From contig JAPLUI010000211.1 in NCBI GenBank assembly GCA_026397725.1, forward strand, positions 1 through 39,095: DNA of 39,095 nt, given 5' to 3'. Position 1 is the stretch's first letter. Every line of letters begins with the position of its first letter. The position numbers and the translations under genes were made by a program. The notes beneath the pieces were generated by a model. It made no database searches, had not been told where the DNA came from, and saw only the letters and a list, made by a program, of their open reading frames with translations. Shown here in pieces: positions 1 to 6,962 of this stretch. This stretch comes from Verrucomicrobiota bacterium. Its GTDB lineage: Bacteria > Verrucomicrobiota > Verrucomicrobiia > Verrucomicrobiales > Akkermansiaceae.

Positions 1-129
1 GTCTTTCCGCGCCGGCTCCGTGAGAATCACATTGTTGTTCCGCGTCCCCTGCACCTCATGCAACCCCAGATTGGGCCGCACCCAGTCCAGCCCGTTCTTC
101 GACTCGGCATAGCAGGTCACGGAGTCCGC
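1..129 (-). CDS. Partial glycosyl-hydrolase-like protein, cut by the IS element and by the window edge
   Basis: Read on the minus strand, 43 codons are open from the IS end to base 1. They contain CYAESKNGLDWVRPNLGLHE followed by an NNNVIL segment. This 'YAESK-(D/N)G-W-(R/K)PNLG' pattern is typical of the first propeller blades of GH32/GH43-like secreted sugar hydrolases and related proteins common in PVC bacteria. The 5' part of the gene is missing: the frame meets a TGA inside the IS left end. The sequence beyond the right end of the IS (2332 onward) does not resume the frame. I infer a gene disrupted by insertion plus loss of its other half. The family assignment rests on one short motif. 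Confidence 0.55.
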
Positions 130-148
130 CCATTCGCATCAACCTAAG
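129..148 (+). repeat. IS4-family terminal inverted repeat, left
   Basis: This 20-bp sequence is the exact reverse complement of 2312-2331. The true IS end may be base 129 or base 131 (CATTCGC), because the outer two or three G/C bases could match by chance. Confidence 0.9.
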
Positions 149-239
149 GGATCAAGAATTTCCGAATCTACCATTAAACCCATCTTCCTTTGCGCCTCTG
201 GTGCGTTAGGCCAAGCCTGGCATTTCTATTGATCTGAAA

Positions 240-820
240 CGTGATCAACATGTCAAATAAGTGTCCAACATGTAGCCAAACCGGCGCTGAAAGGAGCAAT
301 CCCCAAGGCGAAGCCCGGTGCGGCGAACCTGCGTGCCGTAATGAAAATAAACTCGATTCGGCCTCGTTACGCTATACGGGAGCGGCCAATCTTCCAGAGA
401 TGGCGAAGCCTGCCACTGTCGGTGAAGCGACACTTGAACGCAACCGACAGGCTCCCCGGGGTGGCTGGAGACAGCGCGTAGGGAAAGAAAAGCCGAGGAA
501 CCTGAGAGACCCGGCGGCAGGGAGCAAAGTTGGCGTGGTCCATCGCCTCTGCTGCCGGGAGTCGGAGGGGATCGTAGTAGCGGGGAAGCAGGGTAACTCC
601 TGTGGAGCGAAGGGTTCCTACTGCAAGAGTGAAACCATTGGTCGAAGCATTCCCGCTTGCCGCAGGCTATCACGGGATAAAATGGTGCGTTCGCCTGATG
701 GGATCGGAGTCGGAGACGATGAATGCTTGCAGGAGAGCCGGATGCGGGAAATCTGCACGTCCGGTTCGACGAGGGGGAGCAACGGGACCGGCGACAGCCG
801 CCCGTTGCTCTCTACTCTAC
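240..820 (+). mobile_element. Group II intron remnant without its reverse transcriptase ORF
   Basis: The 3' end is a recognisable group II intron domain V and VI (735-820) ending in AC. Upstream, 340-640 reads like the 5' structural region of bacterial group II introns. Translated, it contains the RESEGIVV...GKQGNS.GAKGSY pattern often annotated as a spurious protein ahead of intron-encoded proteins. The reverse transcriptase/maturase normally found in domain IV (about 1.2-1.8 kb) is absent; domain V follows after only about 100 bases. The 5' boundary is uncertain: a GTGCG start motif occurs at 318-322 and another at about 203. The intron lies inside the IS4 element, so it entered the IS rather than the host gene. 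Any splicing would need a maturase supplied in trans. Confidence 0.7.
735..820 (+). ncRNA. Group II intron domains V and VI
   Basis: Domain V runs 735-767. It opens GAGCCGGATGCGG, has a GAAA tetraloop, and closes with CTGCACGTCCGGTTC, forming the catalytic AGC/bulge hairpin typical of these ribozymes. Domain VI is the hairpin GAGCAACGGG (777-786) paired with CCCGTTGCTC (801-810). It is followed by TCTACTCTAC. A814 lies seven bases from the presumed 3' splice site after AC (819-820) and is the likely branch-point adenosine. Confidence 0.8.
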
Positions 821-848
821 CGGCTTTGCGCGAGCCACAAGAATTCTT

Positions 849-874
849 TCGCGCAAAGGCGCGAAGGCGCAAAG
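849..874 (+). repeat. Short GCGCAAAG-type tandem repeat
   Basis: The sequence CGCGCAAAGGCGCGAAGGCGCAAAG is made of near-identical 8-9 base units (GGCGCRAA). It lies just after the intron remnant and resembles a simple repeat seen in intergenic DNA of many GC-rich bacteria. No function can be assigned. Confidence 0.4.
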
Positions 875-888
875 TTTTTCAGAATCAA

Positions 889-919
889 AATATCCCGTTT
901 TGGGGTAAGACGGGATATT
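889..919. repeat. Perfect 10-bp stem hairpin inside the IS element
   Basis: AATATCCCGT (889-898) pairs exactly with ACGGGATATT (910-919) across an 11-base loop. It lies between the intron remnant and the transposase start. It could be a REP-like hairpin or a structure limiting read-through into the transposase gene. No U-tract follows, so it is not a clear terminator. From 920 to 1022 nothing else is recognisable. Confidence 0.45.
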
Positions 920-1022
920 GGCGATTGCCATATCCCAAAGGCGTAATGCTCTAGAAATGAGCCGCCTCTGAATAATAATTGCGGTTCTTTCTTGACACGC
1001 TGTTAGAGCGGTCAACATCGGA

Positions 1023-2321
1023 ATGTTAGAAGCACTTCATTCCACCAAGTCCGTCGGCCTCTGGGCCTCCCTCGCCGCCAAACTCAACTCCTTCGCCAAG
1101 GAATCCGGCCTGGTTCAGCGCATCAGCAAGCAATTCAGTCCGCAAACGTTCCTCCTCTCACAACTTGAGGCGGTCTCGACCGGGAGGGCTTCCCTCAACC
1201 AACTCGTCGCGAGCATTGGCCATGAGGAGGAGTGCCTGAAGATCAGCCCGCAAGCACTGCAACAACGCATCACCCGCACCGAGTGCGGCGTGGAAGGCTT
1301 TCTCGCCGGCTGCCTCAGTCATATCTGCCGGTGGAAGTTCCTCAATACCCGAGCGGCCGGCACCTCGCCGTTTGGCCGGATTATCATTGAAGATTCAACA
1401 TTCGTCCGCTTTCCCAAGGGCAATGCCGAGGAGTTTCCAGGGCACGGGAATGCCAGCGGGGCCACTGCCGGATGCAAGGTGGATCTGGCCTTCGATTTGC
1501 TAGGCGGAGAACTCATCCGCAATCAACTTCATCTGGGCACCGAACAGGACAAAACCATCGGCGCTGACCTATTGGATGAGTTGGTCCCCAACGATCTTGT
1601 ATTGCGGGACATGGGCTATTTCGGCGTCGATAACTTCCTGATCATCGAAGCGCTCAATGCCTTTTGGTTGAGCCGTCTGCCTCTCACCGTGGATGTAGTC
1701 ACCGTCCGCGGAGGGTCGCTTGAGAAGGTCCTGGAATCACACCGGGGAAACACCATCGACATCGCCGTGAATCTAACCGCAAAGGCTCATCCGTCACGCC
1801 TCATCGCCATCCGCGCGAGTCAGCAAGAGACCGAGAAACGCAGACGGGAACACCGTGCCGATGCCCGCAAGAAAGGCCGGACGGCCCCCAAGAAGACACT
1901 GATTCGTGACGGTTGGCATCTGATGGTCACCAATGTTCCAAAGTTCATGCAATCCGCCGTGGCTCTATCCGGAATCTATAGCCAGCGTTGGCTCATAGAA
2001 ATCGCTTTCCGGGCATGGAAGCAAGCTGGCAATCTATCCAAGGCACTCAATCGCGAGAGCAGTCCGCAGCATCTCAAGGGACTGGTGCTTGCGGGGATGA
2101 TCTCGCTGGCGGTGAGTCTGAAAATCGGCATCTCACTTGCGCAGCGGCATCCAGAGCGCAGATATAGTCTGGAGAAAATCTTCGATTATATTATAAGTCG
2201 GCTGGTGGCGCTCAAGAAACTAACCGACATTGCCCGATTCAAGCCCGATCCACGCCACTTGCAAGGCCAGAAAAGAAGACGCGATTCACTGAATTGTCAA
2301 CTCTTAGAGCTCTTAGGTTGA
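1023..2321 (+). CDS. IS4-family transposase (DDE)
   Basis: This 432-residue protein moves the element by cut-and-paste, using three acidic residues that hold two metal ions. Visible motifs are EDSTFVRFPKG with the first Asp at about 124, LVLRDMGYF with the second Asp at about 196, and the C-terminal signature Y319-xx-R322-xxx-E326-xxxxxx-K333 (YSQRWLIEIAFRAWK), whose Glu is the third catalytic residue. A basic KKGRTAPKK stretch near 283-291 may bind DNA. Length and motif spacing are normal for IS4 and no frameshift is seen, so the protein looks intact. It is one of the few plus-strand genes. No good Shine-Dalgarno precedes the ATG. The intron remnant in the upstream region may affect its expression. 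Confidence 0.92.
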   Translation: MLEALHSTKSVGLWASLAAKLNSFAKESGLVQRISKQFSPQTFLLSQLEAVSTGRASLNQLVASIGHEEECLKISPQALQQRITRTECGVEGFLAGCLSHICRWKFLNTRAAGTSPFGRIIIEDSTFVRFPKGNAEEFPGHGNASGATAGCKVDLAFDLLGGELIRNQLHLGTEQDKTIGADLLDELVPNDLVLRDMGYFGVDNFLIIEALNAFWLSRLPLTVDVVTVRGGSLEKVLESHRGNTIDIAVNLTAKAHPSRLIAIRASQQETEKRRREHRADARKKGRTAPKKTLIRDGWHLMVTNVPKFMQSAVALSGIYSQRWLIEIAFRAWKQAGNLSKALNRESSPQHLKGLVLAGMISLAVSLKIGISLAQRHPERRYSLEKIFDYIISRLVALKKLTDIARFKPDPRHLQGQKRRRDSLNCQLLELLG

Positions 2322-2331
2322 TGCGAATGGG
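2312..2331 (-). repeat. IS4-family terminal inverted repeat, right
   Basis: Exact reverse complement of 129-148. The transposase stop codon (TGA, 2319-2321) lies inside this repeat. Confidence 0.9.
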
Positions 2332-2387
2332 TAGGTAGGTTAGAGACAAAAAGTTCACACAATAAATACATACCAGCACATCATATT

Positions 2388-3866
2388 TCATATTGCTAGG
2401 AAATTGCTTTTGGGGTGAAGGCCGTTGAAAGAGCCGGTGACCGGACCGGCCTGCCTGTCGAAGCCTTCTTGACCTTCGTAGCCTTGGCGAGGAAGGTGGC
2501 GAAGACTGGAGGGCGGGGAAAAAGGGGTTGCCTGAAAGGAATTTGCTTTCCGGGCTGGCCGCGACCGGACCGCCATTGGGCGGTTCAAGGATCGGGCGGG
2601 AGGGGGTATGGGGGCCTTGCCGCCGGCGACACAGATGCTTTCGAGCTTCAGTTCCTGGGCTTTCCCACTGTCGAAGACCGGCTCGATCTCCAGCAGGTGC
2701 GGCACGCTGGGGTCGAGGCTGCGGGCAACCTCCCAGAGGAGGAACCCGTTCCCAGTCTTCCAGCGATTGCCTTTGAACCAGTCCGCGCCCTTCTCCTGCC
2801 CGCCTTTGCCCGTCACGGCGACGCCGTCGACAAGCACGCGGAAACGACATGAATCAGCTGTGGACTCGCCGAACAGAAGGATCGCCGTGGCCTCCACTTT
2901 CAGCCGCAGCGGCTGCACCGGCTGCGCCTCCTTCCCAGGCGTCCCCGGTTCGTCGGGTTTCCGGTTCCGCGCGACGATCAGGTCGTCCAGCCACCGCGAC
3001 ATCAGCCAGTCGTGGTTGACCGCGGTGAGATTCGGGCGGCCTTTGCTCCACCCCTCGGGCAACGCGGGCAGGTCGGCCAGGCGGACACGGCGCTGCGCCA
3101 TGTAGGTGGCGCCGTGGAGCGGTTGCGGCGGCACGCGCGGCGCGAGCCTGGATTTGACCGCGGCCTGGTAACCGTCCCAGGCGTCCGCGGCGAATTCGCG
3201 ATAGCCGGGATCGTGCGGATGCGCTCCGTCGGTGACCCACAGTTTCTCGCGCGTCAGGCGGCCGGCATCGACCTCGCGGCAGATCCGGGTCACGGCGTCG
3301 CCCCAGCCGTTGCCGTAGGTATCGGCCAGCGCGCGGTGCGCGACGAGCCGCTTCATCTTCGGCAGCTTGGCGGTCTCGATGTCCCACTTGAACGGGAAGG
3401 CGACCTGCACGACCGGGATGTCGGCGCCGGCCAGCCGGCGCAGAATGGACTCGTAGGAGGCGAGCGTCTCGGGGTCGGCGGAGTTGATGTCGTCGTTGGC
3501 GGTGAAGTCCACGAAGACGAGGTCGGGCTTGTGCGCGAGCACATCGCGGTCGAGCCGGAACACGCCGAGCTGCGAGTCGGGGCCGCCGATGGCGGCATCG
3601 CGGAAGCGGAAATGCGCAGCCGGATACTCCTGCTCAAAGCGGTCGCGCATCACGGCCCGGTACGAGGTCTCAACCGGGTCGGACGCATTGGCCCCCCACG
3701 TTAGGGACGCCCCGAAGAAGACGACATTGAGGCGCGCGCCCGCCCCGGCCCGGGCATCGAACTCGGCAAAGGAACCGCGCTGGGCTTCCGCTGCCAGGGT
3801 CGTTGACGCCACGAGGACGGTTGCGGCTATTGCTAATAGAACTCTCTGTGTGGTGCTCATCATCAT
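2388..3866 (-). CDS. Secreted SGNH/GDSL hydrolase (first copy), with an odd C-terminal extension
   Basis: Predicted exported lipase/acylesterase-type SGNH hydrolase that may remove acetyl or other acyl groups from a polysaccharide. After a signal peptide (about 1-26), block I is FFGASLTWGAN (Ser about 54), block II AAIGG (Gly about 94), block III FTANDD (Asn about 124) and block V TDGAHP (Asp and His about 213 and 216). The catalytic set is therefore complete. The start was chosen at the ATGATGATG whose first codon overlaps the stop of the upstream small ORF (ATGA, 3863-3866). It is a paralogue of 19587-20909, sharing the MSTTQRVL...AATVLVAST leader and the ESxCVAGG end. About 80 residues after that end are Arg/Ser/Pro-rich and unlike the paralogue. 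They probably translate former intergenic DNA after the original stop was lost. Confidence 0.85.
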   Translation of the reverse strand: MMMSTTQRVLLAIAATVLVASTTLAAEAQRGSFAEFDARAGAGARLNVVFFGASLTWGANASDPVETSYRAVMRDRFEQEYPAAHFRFRDAAIGGPDSQLGVFRLDRDVLAHKPDLVFVDFTANDDINSADPETLASYESILRRLAGADIPVVQVAFPFKWDIETAKLPKMKRLVAHRALADTYGNGWGDAVTRICREVDAGRLTREKLWVTDGAHPHDPGYREFAADAWDGYQAAVKSRLAPRVPPQPLHGATYMAQRRVRLADLPALPEGWSKGRPNLTAVNHDWLMSRWLDDLIVARNRKPDEPGTPGKEAQPVQPLRLKVEATAILLFGESTADSCRFRVLVDGVAVTGKGGQEKGADWFKGNRWKTGNGFLLWEVARSLDPSVPHLLEIEPVFDSGKAQELKLESICVAGGKAPIPPPARSLNRPMAVRSRPARKANSFQATPFSPPSSLRHLPRQGYEGQEGFDRQAGPVTGSFNGLHPKSNFLAI

Positions 3867-4126
3867 GGTTTGTTTAGTGTGCGAAAGTTGGCCGGGCATG
3901 GCATCGCTGGCGCGTCAATAGTCCGCGATGCTGCCAGGGCTGCAATATCCTTCGGCGTACCCGCGAACGGATACGGCCCGCCGCGCATGTCGCGGTGCGA
4001 GCGATAGATCTTCTGCCGCAGGTGCTCGATCCGCGTCGGGTTTTCTTGCCCGCTGGCGACTTCGGCCGGCATGGCCAACCCGGCGGAGGCGAGCAGAGCA
4101 CGTCGAGAAACATTGGGAAGAGGCAT
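3863..4126 (-). CDS. Small signal-peptide protein of unknown function, possibly an N-terminal remnant
   Basis: An 87-codon frame begins MPLPNVSRRALLASAGLA, which resembles a twin-arginine (SRRALL) export signal. It is followed by about 60 residues (RIEHLRQKIYRSHRDMRGGP and on) that I do not recognise. Its TGA overlaps the ATG of the SGNH hydrolase gene by the classic ATGA, and it sits 35 bases after the AlgX-like gene, so position supports translation. The body is too short for a typical Tat-exported enzyme. I suspect the 5' remnant of a larger gene whose remainder was deleted up to the SGNH start. A genuine small exported protein is the alternative. Confidence 0.5.
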   Translation of the reverse strand: MPLPNVSRRALLASAGLAMPAEVASGQENPTRIEHLRQKIYRSHRDMRGGPYPFAGTPKDIAALAASRTIDAPAMPCPANFRTLNKP

Positions 4127-4161
4127 GGGAGTGGAACCTGGGGTCAGAGGTTACTTGCTGT

Positions 4162-5193
4162 TTACGGCGTCGTGCCAGCCGGCCTGGCGACGGACGAGAA
4201 CGGCACCAGCGACCAGCCGTTGCTCTCGGTGAATTCGCGGGCGGCGAAGCACCAGATGACTGCCTTCTTGCCCGCGAGATAGGCTGGTTCCGCCTTGGCG
4301 CGGCGCAGGAGGTTCACGCGCGCCGGCGTGGCGCCGGAACCGCGCACGCCGATCACGTCCACGGTGATGCCGAGCTCGGCCGCGAGCTGGTCCGCGAGTC
4401 CGGCACCGGTGCCGTGCAACTCCTGGCCGGAGTGAAAGACCAACGTATGGCTGTCGCCGAGAAGGACGACCGGGCTGGTCTTGTCCTCGAGCGCGGAGTT
4501 ATCCGCGCTGGTCACCACCCGCACAGGCAGTTCCTCGGAGCCCTTGCCGTCCGTGAGGTCGCCGGTGATCGTCCGCTTCCCGGTCGTGATCGTGAAGGCG
4601 CCGGGCTTGGCCTTCAGCCACGCGGGCGAACCGAGCCGCTCCTTGATCAGCTTCGCGGTCAGTTCGCAGGCGTAGGGCGACCAGTGGGTGTCGGTCTTGC
4701 AATACAGGAGCGGCCCCTTGGCCTTTTCCTTCGTGAAGGCCTCAGCCAGATCGAGGATCTTAACGCCCTTGGCGGCGAGCTGCTGATAGAACTCCTGGTG
4801 TACGGCATCGACCCGGCCCTCGGCAGGGCCACCGAGCTTGTCCGCGTAGACGAGCGCCTTGCACGGCACCGGCGCGAGGATCAGTTCGATCCCCGCCGCC
4901 TTGAGCTGCGCGTGGAAGTCGATGATCGCAGGCAGGGGGTCGGCCTTCTCCGGCGAACTGGCCTTGGAGACCTTGGCCGCGGCCTCGCCCCAGAACGGTC
5001 CCACGCCGATGTGGCGCAACTCCGCGCGCAGGAAGAGCCAGCCGTCCGCGCCGGGGATAGATATGTCCTCGCCGGTGGCGGCCTTTTTCGCGCATTCCGC
5101 GCGGAACGCCGCTCCCGGATCCGCGCCGTCGGCAGCGAAGGCGGTGAGGCAGCAGAAGGAGATGAAGAGACTATAGATGGTTCGGTTACTCAT
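4162..5193 (-). CDS. AlgX/AlgJ-like SGNH acetyltransferase-type protein (exported)
   Basis: This 343-residue protein has a signal peptide (about 1-21) and then the SGNH-like fold of the AlgJ/AlgX/DHHW group, which passes acetyl groups to exported polysaccharide in the periplasm. Key elements are PGADGWLFLRAEL (about 47-59), the DTHW motif (168-171, LLYCKTDTHWSP) and LLGDSHT (Ser about 248); together these supply the Asp, His and Ser. A late AxxEF element (CFAAREF) is also family-typical. It follows the larger AlgJ-like gene by 59 bases and precedes the small ORF by 35, so it is probably part of the AlgI-AlgJ-AlgX-like unit. The polymer substrate cannot be read from sequence; nothing here makes alginate itself. 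Confidence 0.85.
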   Translation of the reverse strand: MSNRTIYSLFISFCCLTAFAADGADPGAAFRAECAKKAATGEDISIPGADGWLFLRAELRHIGVGPFWGEAAAKVSKASSPEKADPLPAIIDFHAQLKAAGIELILAPVPCKALVYADKLGGPAEGRVDAVHQEFYQQLAAKGVKILDLAEAFTKEKAKGPLLYCKTDTHWSPYACELTAKLIKERLGSPAWLKAKPGAFTITTGKRTITGDLTDGKGSEELPVRVVTSADNSALEDKTSPVVLLGDSHTLVFHSGQELHGTGAGLADQLAAELGITVDVIGVRGSGATPARVNLLRRAKAEPAYLAGKKAVIWCFAAREFTESNGWSLVPFSSVARPAGTTP

Positions 5194-5252
5194 GGTTTGG
5201 TTCTTTGTTAGTGTTGGTCAGTCTTTCGTTCGCAGTGACAACTTCTTTCCAT

Positions 5253-6953
5253 TTACTCCACCCACGCCGGCTCAGCAAAAAGCAGTTCCTCCGCTTCAAG
5301 CTCGCTGCGGTTGATGGCCTCGTACTGGCCGGCCAGGTCGGCCCAAGGGCGGAGACGCAGCCTCACAGTGTCGCCCGGCCGCCAGCGCGCGGCCGGGGTC
5401 GCGACATTGCCGCGCATGCTCCAGACGAAGACCACGGCTTCCTTGCCGGCAGCGGCCGGATCGTCCGCCGACTCGAGTTCGGCGAGATGGACCATCACGA
5501 TGTGGTCCTTGTACGGCACGGACCCCGGCCGCGGTGCCGGCGAGGCCGCACGCACGACCCCGCGAATCTCCACGGTCTTTCCCGCTACGGGCACATACAT
5601 CCCGCCATCGCGCTTTTCGCCAAGGGTCATCGCCAGCCGCTTCCAGTCGCCGCCGGCCAGCTCACGCGCGGCGAATTCCCAGATCACGAGTTGCTTGCCC
5701 GCCAAGCGGTCCTGGCCGCGCTGCAGTTCCTTGGCCAGCATCTCACGGGTGGCATAGGAACCGGCGTCGTTGCGACAGATTGCATCGACCGGCAAGCCCA
5801 GCGCGAGGCTCAGGTGTTCGACGAATCCGGCGGCCTCGCCCCAACCCATCGGCTCGAGCGAATAGATGTTGGCGAAACTGTCCCCGAGGAAGAGCACCCC
5901 GGCATCGGTGGCGGGCCGCCAGAAGCGATTCTTTTCCAGCACCTGCCGCACCCGCACCCGCTCGGGCGGATACACCTTCTGCCCGGCCGGCAGCTTGAGC
6001 ATCAGCGCCACGTCGCCCAGCGCCTCGACGGTCTTCTCCACGGTGGTAAAGCGCCCCGGCTGGGGTGCCGGCAGGGTGGCTGTCTGCCGGGCGAACCCAG
6101 CCAGCGCGGCGGCGGTCATTTCCATGGCCGGCGGCGTCCAGTGGGTATCGGTCTTGAGGTAGAGCGGCAGTTCGGACGCGCGGGCCTTGGCTTCGGCGAG
6201 CAGCGCGGCGGGGTCGAAGACCGCCACACCGGCCTGCGCCAGCCGCCGTTTGAAGTCCTCGAACGACGGGTTCTGCACGATCGGCGAACGGCCGGCGTAG
6301 CGGCGCGAGAAGAACTCCGGATAGATCGACGGCTTCACCGGCGACGGCACGACGATCAGCGCGATGCCGCGCGCGGCGAGTTGGTCGCGGAAATGCACAA
6401 TGGCCGTGACCGGATCCGGTTGCGGCGCCTTCAACGCGCCACCCGCCGTGGTCCGGCGTTTCATGACCTTCGGGTCGAGAAACCCCGGTCCGGCCACGTA
6501 GTCGAAATCCGCGCGGTAATAGAGCCAGCCGTCCCGTCCCGGATAAGCCTTCTCGTTTCCCTGTCCCAAGGCCAGCAGCATCGACTGCACGCGCGGCAGG
6601 AGCGTTTCGCCCACCACGGAATTCTGTTCCCAGTCGTCCTCGACGGTCTTGATCTGCGCCGCCGGCGGCAGCAGGTCAATCGCGCTGACCACGCCATTCA
6701 CCGCCTTGACCCGGGTCCAGTCCGGCACCAGGGCGCGAAGCCCCGCAGTGAGCCGCGTCACCCGTTCCGGTTGATGAAAAGCGGCGCACAACTGGGCCAG
6801 CGGTACGGCTACGATCACCGACAGGAAGAAGACCACCAGCGCCACGCGCGTGCCGGGCGCGAACCCGGTGTTGCCGAGTTCGTGCGCCGCCTGCTCCTCG
6901 CGCGTCACCTTGGCGTGGATCGTGGCTGTGGAATGGGCTTCAATGGGCTTCAT
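5253..6953 (-). CDS. AlgJ-like membrane-anchored SGNH acetyltransferase-type protein
   Basis: A protein of 566 residues with a cytoplasmic N-terminus, one membrane helix (about 36-57) and a periplasmic AlgJ/AlgX-type domain. Visible are GRDGWLYYRADF (about 139-150), the catalytic Asp-His in LKTDTHWTP (D269, H271) and FLGDSF (Ser about 359), followed by the WEFAAREL element. The last 130 residues form an extra beta-rich region not expected in AlgJ. Its stop is 9 bases from the end of the preceding AlgI-like gene reading, so co-translation is likely. In the alginate model AlgI moves acetyl across the membrane and AlgJ/AlgX attach it to polymer. The same division of labour is inferred here for an unknown polymer. 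Confidence 0.87.
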   Translation of the reverse strand: MKPIEAHSTATIHAKVTREEQAAHELGNTGFAPGTRVALVVFFLSVIVAVPLAQLCAAFHQPERVTRLTAGLRALVPDWTRVKAVNGVVSAIDLLPPAAQIKTVEDDWEQNSVVGETLLPRVQSMLLALGQGNEKAYPGRDGWLYYRADFDYVAGPGFLDPKVMKRRTTAGGALKAPQPDPVTAIVHFRDQLAARGIALIVVPSPVKPSIYPEFFSRRYAGRSPIVQNPSFEDFKRRLAQAGVAVFDPAALLAEAKARASELPLYLKTDTHWTPPAMEMTAAALAGFARQTATLPAPQPGRFTTVEKTVEALGDVALMLKLPAGQKVYPPERVRVRQVLEKNRFWRPATDAGVLFLGDSFANIYSLEPMGWGEAAGFVEHLSLALGLPVDAICRNDAGSYATREMLAKELQRGQDRLAGKQLVIWEFAARELAGGDWKRLAMTLGEKRDGGMYVPVAGKTVEIRGVVRAASPAPRPGSVPYKDHIVMVHLAELESADDPAAAGKEAVVFVWSMRGNVATPAARWRPGDTVRLRLRPWADLAGQYEAINRSELEAEELLFAEPAWVE

Positions 6954-6962
6954 GCGCGGATC

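Larger units (their letters stand above)
129..2331 (+). mobile_element. IS4-family insertion sequence carrying a nested group II intron remnant
   Basis: The ends are a perfect 20-bp inverted repeat: CCCATTCGCATCAACCTAAG at 129-148 and its reverse complement at 2312-2331. The element encodes one DDE transposase (1023-2321) whose stop codon lies inside the right repeat. At about 2.2 kb it is long for an IS4 element, which is usually about 1.3-1.7 kb. The excess is explained by a group II intron remnant of roughly 580 bp between the left repeat and the transposase. I see no target-site duplication: the left flank ends in GGAGTCCG and the right flank starts TAGGTAGG. That suggests a rearrangement or deletion next to the element after insertion. 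Confidence 0.85.

Noticed and set aside
241..954. Open frame of 237 codons on the plus strand in the IS leader
   Set aside because: It runs through group II intron RNA structure, including domain V and VI, so the frame is a by-product of the ribozyme sequence rather than a protein.
992..1020. TTGACA at 992-997 as a transposase promoter
   Set aside because: No acceptable -10 box lies at 16-18 bases, and transcription would start at or inside the coding region.
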